From Ehretia macrophylla (Eukaryota; Streptophyta; Magnoliopsida; Boraginales; Ehretiaceae), in the NCBI GenBank assembly GCA_037974665.1, contig CM075777.1:13601001-13665000 (forward strand): 64,000 nucleotides of DNA, written 5' to 3'. This document shows positions 58,185 through 64,000 of this stretch, piece after piece. Under the pieces are notes generated by a model. That model did no database searches, was not told the DNA's origin, and saw nothing but the letters and a program-made list of their open reading frames with translations. Position 1 is the stretch's first letter, and the number at the start of each line of letters is the position of its first letter. The translations under genes were made by a program, and so were the position numbers.

Positions 58185-60648
58185 TGTGACACCCGAGAAT
58201 TTCACCCTAAATTTATTATAATCGTTGCATACTTATGTGCGCATTTCTACGTGCATCATTTTTCTTGTTTAATTGTTTTTGTTGTGGGTTACTATTCATA
58301 ATATTTTCGACTGTTTCGAAAGCTTGATTTTAAATTTTTCCTAGGTCACTCGACATTTAAAAGGAACCAAGAAATTTTTGTTTTGAACTTTCGAGCTTAG
58401 GAGAGTGCGTTTGAAAAAATTTTTCCGTGAGCTTTGAATAGTGTTACGTTAGAATAGTGCTAGTATAAAATTAAAAGCATTTGGAATTTCAATTAGCCAT
58501 TAGTTGATCAAGATTATAGACTAATTAGCTTAAATTATCTAGTCATGCACCACATATAATATTAGCCAACTTATTAAATTAAAACATAAGCTTATTCTAG
58601 TCATCAAAACAATTTAGAAAATTCTCTCCATGGCCCCTAGCTTGGCCGTCCACTTCAAGGAGGAAAGAGGAGAAATTTTGCTTCTTCAATCTTGCACTTT
58701 GGGCTCTTAGATTGATCTTGGGAGGATTTTGAGCAACTTAGGACCTTCAACAACCTTCTTCATCTTCAAAAATTGTGAGGGAGTCTTATTTTCTTGAGTT
58801 TAAAGTTTATGTGCATATGTTCAATTTTATTGATTTGTCAATTATAGCTATATAACTTGTTATGAATGCTTCCTATGAGTTATTTAATGTCTCTAGAGCT
58901 AACTTTTGAGGTTTGATAACATAGTTAATAGTTGAATGTTGAATGTGATCAAAGAGATGATGAATAGTGCTTAGAACTAGGGTTTTGAGAAAATTTGCAA
59001 ATTGGCTTGAATTGATGCCTCAATTAGGTGCTCTAGACCTTAGGGAAGTTAGTTGAAAAGCCACGTTAGATTGAAACACTCGAATTTGAACTTAATTTCA
59101 TAATAAGCTTACTTTAAAAAGGGGGTTTTATACGTTAAGCAATCCGGGCAAATTTGGGCATCGATTTGGGTATCCTTGAGCTAAGGAAGCACCTTTGGTG
59201 CTTTCGTTTCGCGAAATTGGGGTTCGGTTAGTATGGCTATAGTTCAAACCCGTTCGGGGCCTTCCCGAACTTTTGCTTCAAAAATGAGTTTTAGTGACTT
59301 TAAAGGGTACCTTTGAGCTTAATTAGGAATATAGAAAGACTAGGGTATGATTGGGAATCTCGAACCATGCTTAGGAGAAAGAAAGCTCGGTTAAAGAAAG
59401 GGGAAAAGTAGTTTTTTTAGCCTTTTTAGTTGCAATTGGAACTTGATGTGTGATAGTAATGCCTTGCATTGAATATTTAGGATGTATTTAAGTTATTTGA
59501 GTAGATTATTGGAATTAATTGTGTTGATTGCTTCTTTTGGCATCTATTAGTTAATATCGTGCATATATGAACTTTTATCGTGCATATATGTGAGGGCGGC
59601 CTACTTTGTCGTCCCTCTTACGTGTTATGTGATATATTGATTGTTTGTGACTTGTAATGGGTTGCGCAACCTATATCGGACATGGTAGCGTCGAGAAACA
59701 CGGGCGGCATCGGGCTTGCCGTGCTCCCTCGACTACCATGGTGCCTATTCCCTTTCTCGCTGAGGCATACTCCACTACCCCAGAGGCGTGGTTCACCTGC
59801 TGGGCATGGACCTACCTCGGGAGAAAGGGTCGTAGGATCGGGATACATCCGGAGTATCCCAATTGTGGTGTTTGGGATTTGCCGGCATGTTCGTGATGCT
59901 CGTGGATCGTGGCTCGTGGATGAAGTCTTGGAAGTGAAACCGTATCCTTTTTAAAGTGATTAATAGTTTGACTTATTGACTTGATAGTTATGTGGCTTGT
60001 ATATGTGTACTTGTGTTGCATATCATATTGCATGTTGGCATGCTGCATCATCTCCCTCGCTGGGCAACTTTGTTGCTCACTCTTCATTTGAAATGTTTCA
60101 GGAGAAGCTGAGGTGAATCCCCAACTGTTAGAAGTAGGAGAAGAAGAAGAAGTTCAAGTAGATCAGAATCAGTGATCTTGTGTGCTGAGGTGGATTTTAT
60201 GTGCTTCTTACGTGGAGTTCTTGTTATTAATGTATTTTGAGACTTTGGAGTCTTGTATATATATGTCTAGTAGATGTGTACTAGGATGTTAAAGAAAGTT
60301 GTTGGATTGTAATAATGAATTCTAGATTTTAATTTCCCTTGCATGCTTGGAATGTTTGTTAATCTTCATATGGAACTTAGAATTTTATTGTATTTAATTA
60401 CTTACGACTAAAACCAACTTATCTCGCATGCTTGTGTGTTTTAGTAGAATATTGTTGCTCCAAGGCTCGGATGGCCTTGTGATTGTGTTTTGGCTTTGGA
60501 GTTATTGTTGATAAGTTGTTGCTTTTAGTTCAGATGTCTTGAACGAATGTTTACAGGTATCAGTTTTGTCCTTGGTACAGAGGAGACTCTGTCCGAGTGA
60601 CGGGTCCGAGCCTGACTATTAGCGTGGGGTTGGGTTCGGGGCGTTACA
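58185..60648 (+). repeat. 3' LTR of element I (2464 bp)
   Basis: It matches the 5' LTR at 50704-53163 with about 40 differences by eye. It ends GGGGCGTTACA, and CCAAC follows. The dyad GGATACATCCGGAGTATCC is unchanged at 59841-59859. Confidence 0.95.
60061..60175 (+). other. LTR tail module, element I 3' LTR
   Basis: TGGGCAA/TTGCTCA stem (60061-60079, one G-U), TTTCAG, then a 75-nt frame (60101-60175) encoding the same residues as the 5' LTR copy; the two base changes inside it are both silent. Confidence 0.55.
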
Positions 60649-63225
60649 CCAACTGCAGGGCGCTGTTGTATTCTCTAAATTTGATTTGAGACAGGGTTAT
60701 TACCAGTTGAAAATTCGTAAAGAAAATGTACCCAAGACTACATTTAGAACCAAGTACAACCACTATGAGTTTGTTGTTTTACCATTTGGTTTGACAAATG
60801 CTCCAGCCGCCTTTATGGATTTGATGCAGAGAATGTTTAGGCCATATTTGGGTCAGTTTGTTGTGATTTTCATTGACGACATATTGTTGTATTCTAAATC
60901 TGAAGCAGAACATGAAGAACACTTGAGGATTGTGCTACGAACATTGCAAGAACATAAATTGTTTGCTAAATTTAGTAAATGCGAATTCTGGTTGAAACAG
61001 GTTGCCTTTTTAGGCCATATTATCTCACATGAGGGAATATCTATGGATCCTGTGAAAATTGAGGTGGTTATGTCGTGGAAAAGACCTGAGACTGTCACGG
61101 AAGTCCGTAGTTTCTTGGGATTGGTGGGCTATTATAGATGATTTGTGAAGCATTTCTCAAATATTATAGGGCCATTGACTTCATTAACCCAAAAGAAAAC
61201 TGTGTTTAATTGGGATACTAGATGTGAAGCCAGTTTCCAGGAGTTGAAAAAGAGACTTACCACTGCACCTATCCTTGCATTGCCTGAAGGGACTGAAAAC
61301 TTGGTGATATACGGTGATGCTTCGAAAGAAGGCTTGGGTTGTGTTCTTATGCAAAATGGTAAAGTGATAGCTTATGCCTCTAGGAAATTGAAACTATATG
61401 AACTCAATTATCCTACACATGACCTTGAACTTGCTGCTGTTGTATTTACTTTGAAGAAATGGCATAATTATTTGTGGGGTAATAAATTTGAGATATTTAC
61501 TGAGCATAAAAGTCTAAAATATCTATTTTCTCAAAAAGATCTAAATATGAGGCAAATGTGTTGGCTAGAGTTGTTGAATGATTATAATTGTACCATTAGT
61601 TATTTGCTAGGAAAAGCTAACACTGTTGTTGATGCATTGAGTCGAAAAGCCACTGTAACTAGTTTGATAATCAAGGACTGGGAGATTGTGGAAGAACTAT
61701 GTTTGTGGAAACCGAAGGCTTCTAGATCAGGTATTCAATTTGCTAGCCTACAAATCCAATCTCTATTACTATCTAGAATCAGAGAAGCCCAACAAACAGA
61801 TCCTCAATTATTGAAGCTTCTAGAGAAGTCCAAAGGGGGAGAGTCCGACTTCAAATTTCATGATGATGGACTACTCAAGTACAGGAATAGAATTTGCATT
61901 CCTAGTGATTCAATTGTGAAAGATGAGATTCTTACTGAGGCTCATGGTTCTAAATATACAATTAATCTCGGTAGCACTAAGATGTACAGAGATTTAAAGC
62001 AGAGTTTCTGGTGGAACAACATGAAGAGGGAGATAGCTGATTATGTGGCTAAATGTTTAACTTGTCAAAAAGTTAAAGCAGAACATCAAAGACCGGCTGG
62101 TTTGTTACAACCATTAGAAATTCCAGTATGGAAATGGGATCAAGTGACTATGGATCTTGTGTCTGATTTGCCGAGATCATCTTGTGGCAATGATTTTGTA
62201 TGGGTTGTGGTAGACAGGTTGACGAAGAGTTCTGATTTTATTGCTACAAAGAAAACAGATTCTCTTGACAAATTGGCTGAGCTATGTGTTGAAAATATTG
62301 TGAGATTGCATGGAGTTCCATCTCAGATAGTATCGGATAGGGATCCCAGGTTTACATCACAGTTCTGGCAGAAACTACAGAAAGCCTTGGGACTAATCTG
62401 AGTTTTAGCACTGCATATCACCCACAGACGGATGGTCAATCAGAGAGGACTATCAGGATACTAGAAGACATGTTGCGAGCTTGCTTTCTGGATTTCAGTA
62501 AGAGTTGGGAGAAGTATCTACCTTTAGCGGAGTTTGCTTATAATAACAGTTATCAGACTACTATTGGTATGGCACCCTACGAAGCACTTTATGGGCGGAA
62601 ATGTAGGTCTCTGTTGTATTGGGATAAAGTAGGTGAAATGAAAACGGTCGATCCAGCTATTTTACCTGAGATGATCAAAATGGTGGATAGTATGAAACTT
62701 ATAAAGAAAAGGATACTTAAAGCACAGAGTCGATAGAAGAATTATGCTGATAGACGCCGACGGGACTTGATATTTTCAAAGGGTGACCTTGTATTCTTGA
62801 AAATCTCTCCGCGCAAGGGTTTGATTCGGCATGAAATATGAGGTAAACTTAGCCCTAGATACGTGGGACCATTTGAAATCATTGAGAAGGTTGGGGATTT
62901 GGCTTACAAATTGGCATTACCTCCGAGTTTGGGCAGGATTCATGATGTTTTCCATGTGTCATTGTTGAGGAAGTACAACCCTGATCCGTCGCACATTATT
63001 GAGCCAGAACCGTTAGAGATTGATGAGTCTTTAGTATATGTTGAGAAACCTCTTCGAGTGGTTGACCGAAAGATTCAGGAACTTCGAACTAAAAGTATTC
63101 CTATGGTAAAAGTTCTTTGGGATCATCACGGAGTTGAGGATGCCACTTGGGAGCGAGAGGATCAGATCAAAGATAAATATCCAGAGCTCTTTGCCGAGTC
63201 ATGTAAGAATTGTTAGGACGCAATT
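60649..63225 (+). pseudogene. pol: pol of element H, second part: RT, RNase H, integrase, chromodomain (broken)
   Basis: RT resumes after the element I insertion with [11 protein letters not shown]-type sequence, [18 protein letters not shown] and catalytic FIDD at about 60880. RNase H (about 61300-61640) shows [15 protein letters not shown]. Integrase has its zinc region at about 61940-62090 (CLTCQKVKAEHQ), its core blocks ([23 protein letters not shown]) and [18 protein letters not shown] (about 62540-62600). The GPF/Y module is at about 62860-62920. The chromodomain (about 63050-63200) shows [19 protein letters not shown] and YPELF. Several breaks are present. Residues are close to element I, so H and I are sister subfamilies. 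Confidence 0.85.
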
Positions 63226-63243
63226 AGTTTAAGAGGGAGAGGG
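63226..63243 (+). other. Polypurine tract of element H
   Basis: AGTTTAAGAGGGAGAGGG precedes TGTAACGCCCGAG at 63244. Confidence 0.8.
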
Positions 63244-64000
63244 TGTAACGCCCGAGAATTTCTATCATAAATCCTTTATAACTGTTGCATATCTATTTGC
63301 GCATTCTTACGTGCATCATCTTTCTTGTTTAATTGCTTTAATTTGAGGTCACTATTCATAATATTTTCTACCGCCTCGAATGTTAGATTTTATATTTTTC
63401 CTAGGACATATGACATTTAGGAGGAACTGAGAGCTTGTCATTTTTATCTTTTGAGCTCGGAAGCATACAAATAGAAAATGTTTTCCGTGACCTTTGAATA
63501 GTGTTACATATATAACAACATAAAATTCAACTAGTTAGCAAATAAATGAGCTTTAGCCTAGTTTGACTAAGTCTTTAGTGGCATTTGACCTTAATTAATA
63601 ATATATATACAAATATCTAACAAAGATATCAACATATAAGCTTGTGGCTCATCAAAACAATTTCAAAAATTCTAAAAATACCCCCCCTCCCCAACGGCTA
63701 GAAGCAAGGAAAAGAAGAGATTTTTTTTTCAATCTTGCATCTTTGGCTCCTAGTTTGATCTTGATGAGGTCTTGGAAGCTTTAGATCATCTCCAACTTGT
63801 CTACATCTTCATACAAGTGAGAGAGTTTCATTTTTGTGAAGTTTAAAGTTGTTGCATCTTTGTTGAATTTCTTGATTTGTTAATTGTAGCTCTAATACTT
63901 GTTATGAATGTTTATTATGTGATTAATAGATGCTATAGAGTTAACTTTAGAAGCTTGTCATCAAAGTTTATGGTTAAATGTTGAGATTGAAGGAAGTAGA
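63244..64000 (+). repeat. 3' LTR of element H (first 757 bp, continues past the window)
   Basis: It matches the 5' LTR at 45814-46570. Differences are denser in the first 300 bp than later. Confidence 0.9.

Larger units (their letters stand above)
50699..60653 (+). mobile_element. Element I: young, nearly whole Tekay-type chromovirus with CCAAC duplication
   Basis: CCAAC at 50699-50703 and 60649-60653 flanks an element of 9945 bp (50704-60648): 5' LTR 2460 bp, primer site, gag-pol, polypurine tract, 3' LTR 2464 bp. I count about 40 differences between the LTRs by eye (about 1.6 %), which suggests roughly 0.6 million years at 1.3e-8 per site per year. All expected domains are present in order, with only about four breaks. 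It is the youngest dateable copy here, and it landed in the RT of a member of its own wider family (H) in the same orientation. Confidence 0.95.
45814..64000 (+). mobile_element. Element H: Tekay-type chromovirus split by element I, broken
   Basis: 5' LTR (45814-48271), primer site, gag, protease and RT N-terminus up to 50703, then element I, then the rest of pol (60649-63225), a polypurine tract and the start of the 3' LTR (63244, running out of the window). The visible parts of the two LTRs differ by roughly 5 % by eye, about two million years at 1.3e-8 per site per year. The coding region has several breaks. The 3' flank is outside the window, so the duplication cannot be checked. Confidence 0.9.

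Overview
The window is plant nuclear DNA, almost certainly from an angiosperm with a large, repeat-rich genome. I find no host gene, rRNA or tRNA gene. Essentially all 64 kb is Ty3/gypsy LTR retrotransposon sequence inserted into other retrotransposons, as in pericentromeric or other heterochromatin. Most copies are Tekay/Del-type chromoviruses: initiator-Met-type primer site, gag with two zinc knuckles, protease, RT, RNase H, integrase and a C-terminal chromodomain ending in PMVKVLW...ATWE. One copy is an Athila-like element with a tRNA-Asp-type primer site. The name letters used below are mine.

Layout from left to right. Element A (1-9112, + strand) is an internally deleted, LARD-like element with no gag-pol; a minus-strand solo LTR of subfamily B2 (2009-4742) sits inside it. 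A interrupts the 5' LTR of chromovirus B (9113-19061), whose integrase holds a solo LTR (13540-15989) flanked by the 5-bp duplication GTTAT. B interrupts a minus-strand LTR C (19062-19946), and C interrupts the gag of an older chromovirus D (gag-protease at 19947-21035, RT-to-3' LTR at 32947-36619). Between the two halves of D lie a truncated B2 LTR (21036-about 21815) and Athila-like element E on the minus strand (about 21816-32946). The 5' LTR of E is split by a solo LTR of family A (28599-31361) with the duplication CTGAG. The 3' LTR of D is broken by element F (36620-42934), a deletion derivative keeping only the integrase end. The 3' LTR of F is broken by a minus-strand LTR G (42935-about 45590). 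Element H (45814 to beyond the window) follows and is split by the youngest copy, element I (50704-60648), which has two LTRs about 1.6 % apart by eye, a CCAAC duplication and only a handful of coding breaks.

The nesting gives a relative clock: D is oldest; E, C, F and G come next; then B and H; then A, the solo LTRs and I. A-family copies sit in B-family copies and a B2 copy sits in A, so the families were active over overlapping periods.

The most interesting signal lies in the LTRs. Different LTR families keep the same module in their 3' half: a short hairpin whose stem sequence changes on both sides together, then an acceptor-like CAG, then a short reading frame in the same phase that ends at a fixed stop (31 codons in the B group, 25 in the H/I group, 13 in the A group, stops included). 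A second hairpin displays a CCTACTTTG loop, and a GGATAC...GTATCC dyad recurs. LTRs normally diverge fast, so these shared modules suggest a conserved RNA-level or coding function that I do not recognise from known plant retrotransposon annotation.
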